Positions 26,552 through 36,252 are shown, numbered from the stretch's first letter. The stretch is DNA of 64,000 bases from Halosolutus gelatinilyticus (GCF_023028105.1 NZ_CP095491.1:868001-932000), one strand, 5' to 3'. The notes: generated from the sequence alone by a model not told the origin. Numbers and translations are program-made.

Positions 26552-26926
26552 ATGGACGTCATTCACACGGCTATCTGGGTATCCGACATCGAGCGAACGC
26601 GGGAGTTCTACGTCGACGGACTCGGCCTGACCGAGAACTGGTCGTTCACCGCCGACGACGGCGTCAGAAACGTGTACATCGGCGGCGAGAACGCCGAGTT
26701 CCAGTTCAAGTACGATCCGAACGGCGGACCCGAGATCGATCCGGGGACGATGGCGCACGTCGCGGTCGGCGTCGACAGCACCGACGAGACGTTCGAGCGA
26801 CTGCGAACGCGGGCGGATCCGCCGGTGCGCGAGGAACCGACGACGATGGAGACGATCGACCGCCGCGTCGCGTTCGTCGAGGATCCGGACGGCTACGTCG
26901 TCGAACTCGTCGAACGGCTTGAGTGA
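26552..26926 (+). CDS. VOC (glyoxalase/dioxygenase fold) protein
   Basis: A 124-residue protein with the vicinal-oxygen-chelate fold. MDVIHTAIWVSDIERTREFYVDGLGL is the first beta-alpha-beta unit with its metal His5; MAHVAVGVDSTDETFERL begins the second, with His73; and VAFVEDPDGYVVELVERL ends it with Glu120 in the usual metal-binding place. Glyoxalase I, fosfomycin-type thiol transferase or dioxygenase activity cannot be separated from sequence this short. The ATG at 26552 is chosen over 26525, which adds a non-homologous MQTRVLSRR. Confidence 0.85.
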   Translation: MDVIHTAIWVSDIERTREFYVDGLGLTENWSFTADDGVRNVYIGGENAEFQFKYDPNGGPEIDPGTMAHVAVGVDSTDETFERLRTRADPPVREEPTTMETIDRRVAFVEDPDGYVVELVERLE

Positions 26927-27196
26927 TCGCCGATCGAGACGGCTCTGACGCTCGTCGGGATCGGGTCGATCGGAAGACGGAGTCGCTCGCCTGCCGGTCA
27001 TTTTCGGCCGTGACGCGCAGCGAGTCGTCGATTCGAAACCAAATTATTTATAACCTGTTTACAGATGTCAATTTAAATCCGCCTGCCCGGGACGAGCCGT
27101 CCGAACATGTCGCTCGGAAACCACCATATCATCACTGTTCGGCTCTGACAGCGGACAAACGACAATACTTTTCCATGGGGCTGCGAAACCTCCTCT

Positions 27197-28345
27197 ATGG
27201 CTGACGACCTCAAGAAAGGGCTGGAGGGTGTCCTGGTCGCAGAGTCGGAACTCAGCTCGATCGACGGCGACGAAGGTCGGCTGATCTACCGCGGGTACAC
27301 GATCGACGACCTCGCTCGAGGCGCGAGCTACGAGGAAGTCGTGTACCTCCTCTGGCACGGACACCTTCCGAACGAAGACGAGTTGGCGGCGTTCACCGAG
27401 TCCATCAACGAGGAACGGCGGGTCCACGACGACGTCCTCGCCACGATGGAGCGACTCGCCGACGCCGACGAGCAGCCGATGGCCGCGTTGCGCACTGCGG
27501 TCTCGATGTTTTCGGCCTACGAGCCGGAGGTCGACGCCGAACCCGACGACCTCGGGGCGAGCCTCAGGAAGGGACGGCGGATCGCGGCCAAGGTCCCGAC
27601 CGCGCTCGCGGCCTTCGAGCGCTACCGGCTGGGCGAGGAGCCGGTCGATCCGCACCCCGACCTGGGACTGGCGGCGAACTTCCTCTACATGCTGACCGGC
27701 GACGAGCCGGACGACGTCGCCGCGGAGACGTTCGACCAGGCGCTGATCCTGCACGCCGACCACGGCCTGAACGCCTCGACGTTCACTTCGATGGTCATCG
27801 GCTCGACAATGGCCGACATCTACAGCGCCGTGACCGGCGGCGTCTGCGCCCTCTCCGGGCCGCTCCATGGCGGCGCGAATCAGGACGTGATGGAGGTCCT
27901 CATGGAGATCGACGAGAGCGATCTCGATCCCCGCGACTGGGTCGAGCAGGCGACCGAGGAGGGCCGGCGCATCCCCGGCTTCGGCCACCGCGTCTACAAC
28001 GTCAAGGACCCGCGGGCGAAGATCCTCCAGGAGCGCAGCGAGGAGCTCGCCGAAACCGGCGACTCCAAGTGGTACGACATCACGACGACGATCGAGGGGT
28101 ACCTCACCGACGAGAAGGGCCTCGTCGAGAAGGGAATCGCCCCGAACGTCGACTTCTACTCCGGCTCGGTCTACTACCAGCTCGGCATCCCGATCGACAT
28201 GTACACGCCCATCTTCGCGATGAGCCGCGTCGGCGGCTGGGTCGGCCACGTTCTCGAGTATCAGGAGGACAATCGCCTCATCCGACCGCGTGCGCAGTAC
28301 ACCGGCCCCGAGGATCAGGAGTTCGTCCCGATCGAAGACCGGTAA
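27197..28345 (+). CDS. gltA: citrate synthase
   Basis: A 382-residue type I-archaeal citrate synthase: acetyl-CoA plus oxaloacetate to citrate, entry to the TCA cycle. Visible are LIYRGYTIDDLARGASYEEVVYLLWHG near the N-terminus, the histidine segment LILHADHGLNASTFTS (about residues 183-198), GPLHGGANQDVMEVL (about 222-236) with the second catalytic His, PGFGHRVYNVKDPRA, and the catalytic Asp in NVDFYSG (about 316-322). An A/T-rich stretch (27040-27060) and aatacttttcc (about 27164-27174) lie upstream; the second is placed for a very short leader. Confidence 0.95.
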   Translation: MADDLKKGLEGVLVAESELSSIDGDEGRLIYRGYTIDDLARGASYEEVVYLLWHGHLPNEDELAAFTESINEERRVHDDVLATMERLADADEQPMAALRTAVSMFSAYEPEVDAEPDDLGASLRKGRRIAAKVPTALAAFERYRLGEEPVDPHPDLGLAANFLYMLTGDEPDDVAAETFDQALILHADHGLNASTFTSMVIGSTMADIYSAVTGGVCALSGPLHGGANQDVMEVLMEIDESDLDPRDWVEQATEEGRRIPGFGHRVYNVKDPRAKILQERSEELAETGDSKWYDITTTIEGYLTDEKGLVEKGIAPNVDFYSGSVYYQLGIPIDMYTPIFAMSRVGGWVGHVLEYQEDNRLIRPRAQYTGPEDQEFVPIEDR

Positions 28346-28613
28346 GCGGCCCGGCGGCTCATACTATCGATTTCTGCGATCGATTCCGATTCGGCCCTGT
28401 ACCGTCTCTTCGGGGATGGTTTTCGTCGGGATCGGCGATCGACTCGGCGAGGGCGATGGTGGTGAGAGAGGCGATCAAAATCAGATCCGTCAGGGCGGCG
28501 ATCGTCGGGGCGTACTCCCGGTTTCGTGGCAGCTGCGCCGACGTAGTTGTATAAGCGTTTTGTGTCCTCAGGGGGAAACACGAGTGGCACGTATCACTCG
28601 TCCGCCGTCACCT

Positions 28614-29060
28614 ATGCGCGACCGTTCACCACCCGCGTCCGATCGGCCGCCCGAACTCGTCTTCGTCTACGGAACGCTGACCGATCCGACGCGGGTCGAG
28701 GGCGTTCTCGGCCCCGCAGTCGAGACGCCCTGGAGGTTCGTCGGGTCCGCGAGGCTCGACGGGCTTCGCCGCGTCGACGGCCGGTATCCGACGCTGGCAC
28801 CCGGCGGAAGCGTCGACGGGCGGCTGCTCGCGGTCGACGAATCCGGCCTCGAACGGCTCGATCGGTACGAGGGCGTCGACCGTGGCCTCTACGTTCGAGT
28901 GGCGGTACCGCGAGAGGACGCGTCGGCGCCGGTCTGGACGTACGTGGGCGATCCCGATCGACTGCGCGTCAACGTCGACTGGCCCGGCAACGGTCCGCTT
29001 CGAGAGCGGGTTCGATCGGCGCTCTCGTCGGCGGAGATCGTGCGAGAGCGTAACGAATGA
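28614..29060 (+). CDS. gamma-glutamylcyclotransferase-like (AIG2/GGCT) protein
   Basis: A 148-residue protein of the GGCT fold. The substrate loop VYGTL (residues 17-21) and the Glu in YEGVD (about 84-88) are the conserved elements; FVGSARLDGLRRVDGRYPTL and GRLLAVDESGLERLDRYEG follow the family pattern. Such enzymes cyclise gamma-glutamyl amines to pyroglutamate, and in haloarchaea gamma-glutamylcysteine is the main thiol, but the real substrate is not known. The 268 bases upstream hold no other gene. Confidence 0.83.
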   Translation: MRDRSPPASDRPPELVFVYGTLTDPTRVEGVLGPAVETPWRFVGSARLDGLRRVDGRYPTLAPGGSVDGRLLAVDESGLERLDRYEGVDRGLYVRVAVPREDASAPVWTYVGDPDRLRVNVDWPGNGPLRERVRSALSSAEIVRERNE

Positions 29061-29314
29061 CGCGCGTCTGTCGAGCGTCAGACATCAGATAGACCCCGAT
29101 GCAGGCTTGCGATTTCACTTCCGGTCCGGGTCCATGACATTTATATGGTCTGCGCTCCCCTCTCCAGTCGCACGTCACACGCCGTGCATTCCCTGTATTC
29201 CCTGTCGTGCTGCCTCCGGCAGCATGTTCCGTCGGGGGAGTTCCAACGCCCACGCGGCCGGCTCTCGGGCGGCTCCCCGACAATACTTACCCGACGCACC
29301 GAGTAGTCGGGCGT

Positions 29315-30526
29315 ATGCTCGAACTCTCGGACATTCTCGACGCTCGTGAACGTGTACGGGAAACGGCTCGCCACACGCCGCTCGAGTACTCGCACACGTA
29401 TTCGAAGCTGACCGGCGCAGACGTCCGCCTGAAGCTGGAAAACTTCCAGCGCACCGGCGCGTTCAAGATCCGCGGCGCGACGAACCGGATCGCGACGCTC
29501 TCGGACGCGGAGAAGGACGCCGGCGTCGTCACCGCGAGCGCGGGCAACCACGCCCAGGGCGTCGCACTCGCCGCGACTCGCGTCGGCGTCGACGCGAAGA
29601 TCGTCATGCCGAAGCACGCGCCCAACTCGAAGGTCGAGGCCACCCAGAGCTACGGCGCCGAGGTCGTCCTCGACGGCGCCGACTACGACGAAGCCGCCGA
29701 TCGCGCTCACGAGATCGAACGCGAGGACAACCGCACGTACGTCCACGCCTTCGACGACGAGTACGTGATGGCCGGCCAGGGAACGATCGGCCTCGAGATC
29801 CTGGAAGACTGCCCCGAGGTCGAGACGGTCGTGGTGCCGATCGGCGGCGGCGGCCTCATCAGCGGGATCGCGACCGCGATCAAGGAACTCCAGCCGGACG
29901 TGCGCGTGATCGGCGTCCAGGCCGAGGGCGCTTCCAGCGCCGCGGCGTCGCTCGATAAAGGGGAGCGCGTCTCGCTCGGCGGCGTCGAGACGATCGCCGA
30001 CGGGATCGCGACCCGCAGCCTCGGCGAGCGGACGTTCGAGATCATCCGGGAGCGCGTCGACGAGGTCGTCACCGTCTCCGACCCGGAGATCGCGGTCGCC
30101 CTCGTGTACCTGCTCGAACGCTCGAAGACCCTCGTCGAAGGAGCGGGCGCGGTGCCGCTGGCCGCCGTCCTCTTCGAGAAGTTCGACTTCGAGGCGGACG
30201 AAACGATCGTCCCCGCGCTCTGTGGCGGCAATATCGACCTCAACACGCTCACGAACGTCATCGTCCGCGGGCTCGTTGAGACGGGCCGCTACCTCAAGAT
30301 CCGGACGGTGCTGAAGGATCAGCCGGGCGCGCTCGAGGACCTGCTCGAGATATTCACCGTCCACCAGGCCAACATATACGCGATCCACCACGATCGGACC
30401 TCCCGCGAGGTCGAGATGAGCGACACCGAAGTCGAGATCGAACTCGAGATGCGCGGGCCGGAGCACGTCGATACCTTCCTCGCGGATCTGCGGAGCGCGG
30501 GATACGAGGTCGACGTTCTGGTCTGA
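29315..30526 (+). CDS. ilvA: threonine ammonia-lyase (threonine dehydratase)
   Basis: A 403-residue PLP enzyme: threonine to 2-oxobutanoate and ammonia, the first step towards isoleucine or threonine catabolism. The PLP lysine is in RTGAFKIRGATNR (about residue 53); VTASAGNHAQGVALAA and the glycine-rich phosphate loop VPIGGGGLISG follow; LCGGNIDLN is near the end of the catalytic domain. Residues about 326-403 are an ACT domain (TVLKDQPGALEDLLEIF), so it is likely allosterically regulated. The short form with one ACT domain is like TdcB/biodegradative enzymes. The ATG at 29315 matches the family start; GTG/ATG codons upstream add unrelated residues. Confidence 0.94.
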   Translation: MLELSDILDARERVRETARHTPLEYSHTYSKLTGADVRLKLENFQRTGAFKIRGATNRIATLSDAEKDAGVVTASAGNHAQGVALAATRVGVDAKIVMPKHAPNSKVEATQSYGAEVVLDGADYDEAADRAHEIEREDNRTYVHAFDDEYVMAGQGTIGLEILEDCPEVETVVVPIGGGGLISGIATAIKELQPDVRVIGVQAEGASSAAASLDKGERVSLGGVETIADGIATRSLGERTFEIIRERVDEVVTVSDPEIAVALVYLLERSKTLVEGAGAVPLAAVLFEKFDFEADETIVPALCGGNIDLNTLTNVIVRGLVETGRYLKIRTVLKDQPGALEDLLEIFTVHQANIYAIHHDRTSREVEMSDTEVEIELEMRGPEHVDTFLADLRSAGYEVDVLV

Positions 30527-30739
30527 TCTCGACCTCGCAGCCCATCGAAACGGGTTCTTCGCGATCGCGATAGTCGTCCCCTCGCGATCGACGGAGTTCG
30601 CCTCTCGGTCGTCCGTGGGGTTCCGCTGTACGACGCTGGACGGAGGCTCGGTCCGCGATCGATCGATCAGGGCTGATCGGGCACCGAAACCGAGCCGATT
30701 TCGCCCGCTTTTAAGCCGCGTCGGGAAGAGAGCTATACC

Positions 30740-31120
30740 ATGAAACGCATCATCGAAACTGACGACGCGCCCGCTGCAGTCGGCGCGTACAGCCAGGCGA
30801 CCAGCGACGGCTCGCTAGTGTTCACCGCCGGCCAGATTCCCCTGACCGCCGACGGCGAACTGCTCGACGACGAGCCGATCGAACACCAGACCGAACAGGC
30901 GCTGTACAACCTCGACGCCGTTCTCGACGAGGCCGGCGCGACGTCCGCGGACATCCTGAAGGTGACCGTCTTCCTCGACGACATCGACGACTTCGAGGCG
31001 ATGAACGAGGCCTACGCCAACTACTTCGGCGACGAACCGCCGGCTCGCAGCGCCGTCGAGGTCGCCGCCCTCCCGAAAGGCGTCGGCGTCGAGATCGAAG
31101 CCGTCGCCTCGATCGAGTGA
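30740..31120 (+). CDS. ridA: RidA-family enamine/imine deaminase
   Basis: A 126-residue RidA (YjgF/YER057c/UK114) protein. IIETDDAPAAVGAYSQAT, FTAGQIPLTADG, the arginine-containing NYFGDEPPARSAVEVAALPKGVGVEIEAVA (Arg about 103) are diagnostic. It hydrolyses reactive 2-aminoacrylate/2-aminocrotonate released by PLP enzymes such as threonine dehydratase, whose gene lies 213 bases upstream on the same strand. That neighbourhood supports the function. Confidence 0.94.
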   Translation: MKRIIETDDAPAAVGAYSQATSDGSLVFTAGQIPLTADGELLDDEPIEHQTEQALYNLDAVLDEAGATSADILKVTVFLDDIDDFEAMNEAYANYFGDEPPARSAVEVAALPKGVGVEIEAVASIE

Positions 31121-31398
31121 CCGGCGTGACCGCCGATCGCTCGACGACCGCGGCGAACGGCGGCGAGTCAGGCGGCGGCCTCGTACCCCGTCACAAATCC
31201 GCGCTCCTGTGGGGCACCGTCGGCACCCTGACGTTCCTCGTGCTCCTCCAGGGGTACGCCCTGTTCATCGCGCCGCCGGTGACGATCGTTCAGGGGATCG
31301 CGATCGCCCTGCTGGTGGGGATCGGAGCCGCGACCGGGACCTACTTCCTCGAGAGTCACGTTGCGAGGTGGGCGACCGATCGATCGCGTGACGACTGA
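31117..31398 (+). CDS. two-helix membrane protein overlapping ridA
   Basis: A 93-residue protein starting at GTG 31117, which overlaps the ridA stop by four bases (GTGA), so translation is coupled. The N-terminal 25 residues are polar; helices span about 33-53 and 59-79; the C-terminus is basic (ATDRSRDD). No function is recognised. Confidence 0.72.
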   Translation: MTGVTADRSTTAANGGESGGGLVPRHKSALLWGTVGTLTFLVLLQGYALFIAPPVTIVQGIAIALLVGIGAATGTYFLESHVARWATDRSRDD

Positions 31399-31468
31399 CC
31401 CCGAACCGCACGACGGTGCCGACGGTAAAAGTAAGAGTTAAACGAGGGACGCGGTAAGGATGAGGTGA

Positions 31469-31549
31469 GCCAGGATGGCCGAACGGTAAGGCGCACGCCT
31501 GGAAAGCGTGTTCCCTTTGGGATTCTGGGTTCAAATCCCAGTCCTGGCG
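31469..31549 (+). tRNA. tRNA-Ser (anticodon GGA)
   Basis: A class II tRNA. The acceptor stem gccagga pairs with tcctggc (31542-31548) and G is the discriminator (31549). The anticodon arm is cacgc-ctggaaa-gcgtg with anticodon GGA at 31501-31503; a long variable arm (ttccctttgggatt) and the T arm ctggg-ttcaaat-cccag complete it. It reads UCC and UCU serine codons. CCA is not encoded. No intron is seen. Confidence 0.97.
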
Positions 31550-31554
31550 TTTTT
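31550..31554 (+). terminator. oligo-T terminator after tRNA-Ser
   Basis: Five T residues follow immediately after the tRNA discriminator base, the usual intrinsic termination signal for archaeal RNA polymerase. Confidence 0.6.
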
Positions 31555-31688
31555 GGATTCTCAACGTTCGACGGCCAAATGGCTACAGTATACCAACGTT
31601 CGGAAGTGGACCAGACGAGTCAACGAATAAGCCGTCCCGTTTCGAAGCAATCGAACGGACCGGGGGCGACTACCAGCAACCCGACTCG

Positions 31689-31802
31689 TTATCGCCTGAT
31701 CTCGACGGGGCTGTCGGTCTTGATCCACCGATCGGGATCGTCTGGATCGCGCACCTCGAGCAGTCCGTCCTGACACACCACAAGTTCGTAGCGATCGGCC
31801 AT
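31689..31802 (-). CDS. small haloarchaeal protein
   Basis: A 37-residue protein, MADRYELVVCQDGLLEVRD then DPDDPDRWIKTDSPVEIRR. It has the composition and pattern of short haloarchaeal proteins that end in a W(I/L)xxD segment, but no fixed family name can be given. The frame is open to 31916, and a longer form of 75 residues is possible. It is a low-evidence call based on composition. Confidence 0.45.
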   Translation of the reverse strand: MADRYELVVCQDGLLEVRDPDDPDRWIKTDSPVEIRR

Positions 31803-32020
31803 CGGAATCCAGTCCCCGGCGACGACTCCGCCGGGATCGACTATCGTAACGGGGGAGCTACCGACCGCGGTGCGGCGAGTAGGGGCCGCGTACCGGTTGC
31901 GATCGCCGGACACCAAGACACGCTACTCGCCCGCGTTCAACCGCTTCGGCAACCGCGCCTTCGCTGCGATCGCGAAGTCGATCGTCGCGGTCCGTCTCGA
32001 AAAGCGATGCCGCTGCCGTT

Positions 32021-33064
32021 CTAGAACCGAACGCTGCGCGTGAGCACGAACACCAGCAGCGCCATCAGCAGCGAGCCCAGCATCGTCTCGACCCCGGCGA
32101 TCGCCCGCGCCAAACTGCCGACCGGCTGGATGTCGCCGTAGCCGAGCGTGGCGAAGGTGATGACGCTGAAGTAGAGGCCCTTGAAGAAGGCCCGAAGGAG
32201 GACGTTCGCCGGCGTCTCGGTCGGATCCTCGATCTGGTAGGTCACCGCGCTGTCGGTTCCCACCTCCTGGATGCCGCCGGTGAGCGGGTAGAGGACGGCA
32301 CAGAGGAGAATCAGGACGAGCGACGTCGTCAGGACGCGCCAGGGGCTCGTCCCGTAGCGCATGATCCACCGGGAACCGGCGAGTTTGAGCGCGTGGAGAT
32401 AATTCCCGAGGTGCCACGCCTGTCGTCGCCGCAGATCCATTTCCCGGATGTAGTACTCCGAAACGCGTTCGGGGAACGCGTTCTCCTCGTAGAGCCGCTG
32501 GAGTTCTCGATAGACCCAGCGCGCGGATTCGGCGCGTGCGGTGGTTTCGTCGGTGCTCGCCTCCTGTGTGAACTCCTCCTCGTAGACCGGCTGCTCGTCG
32601 AACGCCGTGTCGAGGTTGATCCTGACGTCGGTCAATCCGGATCGATAGAGCCGCGCCCCGCGAAAGTCCGCGCTGCGGAGGTCGGCGAAGACGAACACCG
32701 CGTCGTGGAGGTTGGCTTCGCGGAACGACGTCCCGTGGGCATCGACGTCTCGGAACGTCGCCCGGCGGAGGTCCGTCCGGGAGAGATCCGCGTGGTCGAG
32801 CGTCGCTTCCGTGAAGTCGGCGTCGACGAGCGAACACCCGGCGAGCAGATCCGTCTCGCTCAGCGGCGCCCGACGAAAGTCCGCGCCGTCGAGTCGTTCG
32901 CCGTCTTCCGGACGGTGCTGTTCGTACGCGGTCGTCGGAACCGTCCGCTCGGTGTGCCAGATGCAGCGATCGCCCTCGCCCCACGCGGGCCGCCAGCAGC
33001 AGACCGACCCCTTCTCGCTGATGCCGCTGATGTTTGCGACGTGGCCGCAGCGATTCTCGGACAT
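32021..33064 (-). CDS. pentapeptide-repeat protein fused to a potassium-channel-like pore
   Basis: A 347-residue protein with three parts. Residues 1-40 are Cys/His-rich (Cys6, 22, 23, 34, His37) and may bind zinc. Residues about 58-150 are pentapeptide repeats (A(D/N)LxxA type: GADFRRAPLSETDLLAGCSL...), a right-handed beta-helix. A helical linker (155-240) leads to two membrane helices (about 245-263 and 320-343) flanking a re-entrant pore loop with TLGYGD at 306-311, the K+ selectivity filter sequence. It should form a tetrameric two-transmembrane ion channel with cytoplasmic beta-helices. Gating signal unknown. The ATG at 33064 gives MSENRCGHVANISG. Confidence 0.9.
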   Translation of the reverse strand: MSENRCGHVANISGISEKGSVCCWRPAWGEGDRCIWHTERTVPTTAYEQHRPEDGERLDGADFRRAPLSETDLLAGCSLVDADFTEATLDHADLSRTDLRRATFRDVDAHGTSFREANLHDAVFVFADLRSADFRGARLYRSGLTDVRINLDTAFDEQPVYEEEFTQEASTDETTARAESARWVYRELQRLYEENAFPERVSEYYIREMDLRRRQAWHLGNYLHALKLAGSRWIMRYGTSPWRVLTTSLVLILLCAVLYPLTGGIQEVGTDSAVTYQIEDPTETPANVLLRAFFKGLYFSVITFATLGYGDIQPVGSLARAIAGVETMLGSLLMALLVFVLTRSVRF

Positions 33065-33152
33065 AGGAACCGTAGCGGCGGCCGATGCCTAACGGTAGTG
33101 CCTGAACTGTGCTGCGACAGGGCCACACGCGGAAGTCGTCTCATTGCCGAGC

Positions 33153-33174
33153 AATTTTTAGGCTGGCCAAAAAG
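33153..33174. promoter_or_regulatory. near-palindrome tttttaggctggccaaaaag
   Basis: An A/T-flanked imperfect palindrome about 90 bases upstream of the channel gene start, in a GC-rich intergenic region of 263 bases. The shape TTTTagGC..GCcAAAA loosely recalls sites of DtxR-family metal regulators in haloarchaea, but the match is not exact. The rest of the gap shows nothing else. Confidence 0.3.
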
Positions 33175-33327
33175 ATGTCGGTCGCGACGAGCGTCCGCTG
33201 CTTTGCGGCGACGATCTGAACGCCCTCCGCGACCGAAGAACCGGTTCGAGTGCGCCCTCGAGTCGCGGCGACCGGTCGATCGCCGATCGGAGCCGCCGCG
33301 GCCCGATCGAGCCGCAGCGGTCCGCGG

Positions 33328-34257
33328 TCAGCTCAGTTCGGCGATCAGTTCTCGGGTCGCTCGCCGCACCGCCTCGTCGCTCGACATCGCGGGTTCCCAG
33401 CCGAGCGCAGAGAGCTTCTCGATCGAGAGGCGCATCTTCGGCACGTCGCCGGTCCAGCCCCGATCGCCGCCGGTATACTCGAAGTCGGGGTCCAGGTCGA
33501 GTTCGTCGGCGACGATCGCGGCGATCCGATCGACCGAGGTCGTCGTGCGCGTCCCGAGGTTGTAGGTGTTCATCGCGTCGTCGGCGCGCTCGATCGCGTA
33601 ACGCATCGCGTCCAGGCAGTCCTCGACGTGGAGGTAGGACTTCTCCTGACGACCGTTCCCGAGGATGGTGAGCGCCTCGGGGTCGTCCCGAAGCTTTTCG
33701 ATGAAGTCGGGGATCACCGCGCCCCGCAGGCGGGGGCCGACGACGTTCGCGAACCGGAAGTTCCAGACGGTCAGATCGTGGCTGTGCGCTCGCGCCGAGA
33801 GCAGCCCCTCGTCGGCCAGTTTGCTCGCCCCGTAGGCGCTGATCGGTTCCAGCGGCGCGTAGTCCTCCGGCGTGGGTCGCGGCGCCTCGCCGTAGACGGT
33901 CGACGAGGAAGTGTACGCGATCTCGGTCACGTCGGCGTCGGCCATCGCCTCCAAGATGTTGCGCGTCATCCGCGTGTTGTCGGCGAACTGCCCGTGGGGG
34001 CGATCGGTGTCGACGCGCTTCGACGCGGCGAGGTGGAAGACGAGCTCCGCGTCGGAGAGGACGCCGTCGAGCGCGTCCGGCTCGGTGAGATCGGCCTCGA
34101 CGACGCGAGCCGCGTCCGGAATCCGATCGCGGTCCCCGGCCGAAAAGTCGTCGACGACGGTCACGTCGGCGCCGTCGTCGAGCAGTCGCTCCGCGAGGTG
34201 TGAGCCGATGAATCCGCCGCCGCCCGTTACGAGAACGCGTCGGTTCGAACGTCGCAT
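33328..34257 (-). CDS. NAD-dependent sugar-nucleotide epimerase/dehydratase
   Basis: A 309-residue extended short-chain dehydrogenase. VTGGGGFIGSHLAERLL is the NAD-binding glycine motif (residues 10-26); the catalytic triad is seen as STVYGE with YGASKLADEG (Tyr-x-x-x-Lys, about 143-147). RFANVVGPRLRGAVIPDF and LHVEDCLDAM are typical of UDP-glucose 4-epimerase-like enzymes. It likely makes sugar nucleotides for S-layer glycans or exopolysaccharide. Glycosyltransferases are not adjacent, so the exact product is open. Confidence 0.88.
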   Translation of the reverse strand: MRRSNRRVLVTGGGGFIGSHLAERLLDDGADVTVVDDFSAGDRDRIPDAARVVEADLTEPDALDGVLSDAELVFHLAASKRVDTDRPHGQFADNTRMTRNILEAMADADVTEIAYTSSSTVYGEAPRPTPEDYAPLEPISAYGASKLADEGLLSARAHSHDLTVWNFRFANVVGPRLRGAVIPDFIEKLRDDPEALTILGNGRQEKSYLHVEDCLDAMRYAIERADDAMNTYNLGTRTTTSVDRIAAIVADELDLDPDFEYTGGDRGWTGDVPKMRLSIEKLSALGWEPAMSSDEAVRRATRELIAELS

Positions 34258-34546
34258 AGCTGCCGATTCGCGGACTGACGGTTAATCACTGTGGTCTCTC
34301 TCGGCGACCGTCGGGACGCCGCGGACCGAACCGACGATCGTTCCCGAACCGATCGTCCTGCGGACGACCGGCCGTCACCCGGTCCGGACCGCCACTAATA
34401 TATAAAAGATCCGTGTGGACGATCAACACGTTAGGAAGGATGTCGGTGATGAACCGGACCGATCGCCGACGATCGGATCGCACTGGTGCGGTTTTCGGTC
34501 ACCGATCGCAGCTCCGTGATCGCTTCGGCGGAGGACCGTAACGAAA

Positions 34547-34554
34547 TTTTTATG
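34547..34554 (+). promoter_or_regulatory. TATA box of the thermosome gene
   Basis: tttttatg within cgaaatttttatgtgg. With an A-rich BRE just before it, transcription should start around 34576-34580, a few bases before the ATG at 34584. The position matches the short-leader heat-shock promoters known for haloarchaeal cct genes. Confidence 0.65.
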
Positions 34555-34583
34555 TGGAACCACAATCAATCACCCGCTCGACT

Positions 34584-36251
34584 ATGAGCCAGCGAATGCA
34601 GCAGGGACAGCCGATGATCGTAATGAGCGAGGACTCCCAGCGCGTCAAGGACCGCGACGCGCAGGACTACAACATCCGCGCGGCCCGTGCGGTCGCCCAG
34701 TCCGTCCGATCGACGCTCGGCCCGAAAGGGATGGACAAGATGCTCGTCGACTCCATGGGATCGGTGACGATCACCAACGACGGCGTCACCATCCTTCAGG
34801 AGATGGACATCGACAACCCGACGGCCGAGATGATCATCGAGGTCGCCGAGACACAGGAGGACGAGGCCGGCGACGGCACCACGACGGCCGTCGCGATCGC
34901 CGGTGAACTCCTGAAGAACGCCGAGGACCTCCTCGAGCAGGAGATCCACCCGACGGCGATCATCAAGGGCTTCCACCTCGCCAGCGAGCAGGCCCGCGAG
35001 GAGATCGACAACATCGCCGAGGACGTCGACACGGAGGACGAGGGCCTCCTGCGCTCGGTCGCCGAGACCTCGATGACCGGCAAGGGCACCGAGGTCAACA
35101 AGGAGTACCTCGCCGAACTGATCGTCGAGGCCGTCCGCCAGGTCACCGTCGAGGACGACGAGGGCAACAACGTCGTCGACCTCGAGTTCCTCAACATCGA
35201 GACCCAGACCGGCCGCGGCGCCGGCGAGTCCGACCTCCTCGAGGGTGGCATCGTGGACAAGGATCCCGTCCACGACAACATGCCCGACTCGGCAGAGGAC
35301 GCGAACATCCTGCTGCTGAACGCCCCGATCGAGGTCGACGAGGCCGACGTCGACACCGAGGTCTCCGTCACCGACCCCGATCAACTCCAGAAGTTCCTCG
35401 ACCGCGAGGAGAAACAGCTCCGCGAGAAGGTCGACAAGATCGCCGAGCTCGGCGCCGACGTCGTCTTCTGCCAGAAGGGCATCGACGACCTCGCCCAGCA
35501 CTACCTCGCGAAGGAGGGCATCCTCGCCGTCCGCCGCGCCAAGAAGTCCGACCTCGAGTTCCTGAAGGAGGTCGTCGGCGCGAGCATCGTCTCCGACCTC
35601 CAGAGCGCGACCGAGGACGACCTCGGCTTCGGTGACGTCACCCGCGACGACGAGGACGAACTGTTCTACGTCGAGGGCGAGGACGCCCACGGCGTCACCC
35701 TTCTGCTGCGCGGCTCGACCGACCACGTCGTCGACGAACTCGAACGCGGCGTCGAGGACGCGCTCGACGTCGTCGCTCAGACCGTCTCCGACGGCCGCGT
35801 CCTCGCCGGCGGCGGCGCGATCGAGGTCGAACTCGCCTCGCGCCTGCGCGACTACGCCGACTCCGTCTCCGGCCGCGAGCAGCTGGCCGTCGAGGCGTTC
35901 GCCGACTCGCTCGAACTCGTTCCGCGCGTGCTCGCCGAGAACGCCGGCCTCGACTCGATCGACACGCTCGTCGACCTGCGTGCGGCCCACGACGAGAGCG
36001 ACGTCCGCGCCGGGCTGAACGTCTTCTCCGGCGGCGTCGTCGACACCTTCGACGCCGGCGTCGTCGAACCGGCCCACGCCAAGGAGCAGGCGGTCACCTC
36101 CGCGGCCGAAGCCGCCAACCTCGTCCTCAAGATCGACGACATCATCTCCGCCGGCGATCTGTCGACCGACAAGGGCGACGACGAAGAGGGCGGCGCGCCC
36201 GGCGCCGGCGGCATGGGCGGCATGGGCGGCGGCATGGGCGGCATGATGTAA
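34584..36251 (+). CDS. thermosome subunit (group II chaperonin)
   Basis: A 555-residue CCT/thermosome subunit. [12 protein letters not shown] (45-56) and [15 protein letters not shown] (96 onward) are the ATP-binding elements; [10 protein letters not shown] and the LxxIDDIISA segment near the end are conserved. The C-terminus is the flexible [16 protein letters not shown] tail that lines the folding chamber. It forms double-ring complexes with paralogous subunits encoded elsewhere. The in-frame ATG at 34554 lies in the promoter and is not used. A strong hairpin follows the stop codon immediately. Confidence 0.96.
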   Translation: MSQRMQQGQPMIVMSEDSQRVKDRDAQDYNIRAARAVAQSVRSTLGPKGMDKMLVDSMGSVTITNDGVTILQEMDIDNPTAEMIIEVAETQEDEAGDGTTTAVAIAGELLKNAEDLLEQEIHPTAIIKGFHLASEQAREEIDNIAEDVDTEDEGLLRSVAETSMTGKGTEVNKEYLAELIVEAVRQVTVEDDEGNNVVDLEFLNIETQTGRGAGESDLLEGGIVDKDPVHDNMPDSAEDANILLLNAPIEVDEADVDTEVSVTDPDQLQKFLDREEKQLREKVDKIAELGADVVFCQKGIDDLAQHYLAKEGILAVRRAKKSDLEFLKEVVGASIVSDLQSATEDDLGFGDVTRDDEDELFYVEGEDAHGVTLLLRGSTDHVVDELERGVEDALDVVAQTVSDGRVLAGGGAIEVELASRLRDYADSVSGREQLAVEAFADSLELVPRVLAENAGLDSIDTLVDLRAAHDESDVRAGLNVFSGGVVDTFDAGVVEPAHAKEQAVTSAAEAANLVLKIDDIISAGDLSTDKGDDEEGGAPGAGGMGGMGGGMGGMM

Positions 36252-36252
36252 G

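Noticed and set aside
34566-36077. 503-residue open frame antisense to the thermosome gene
   Set aside because: A shadow frame caused by codon composition; no protein-like domain pattern and no promoter.
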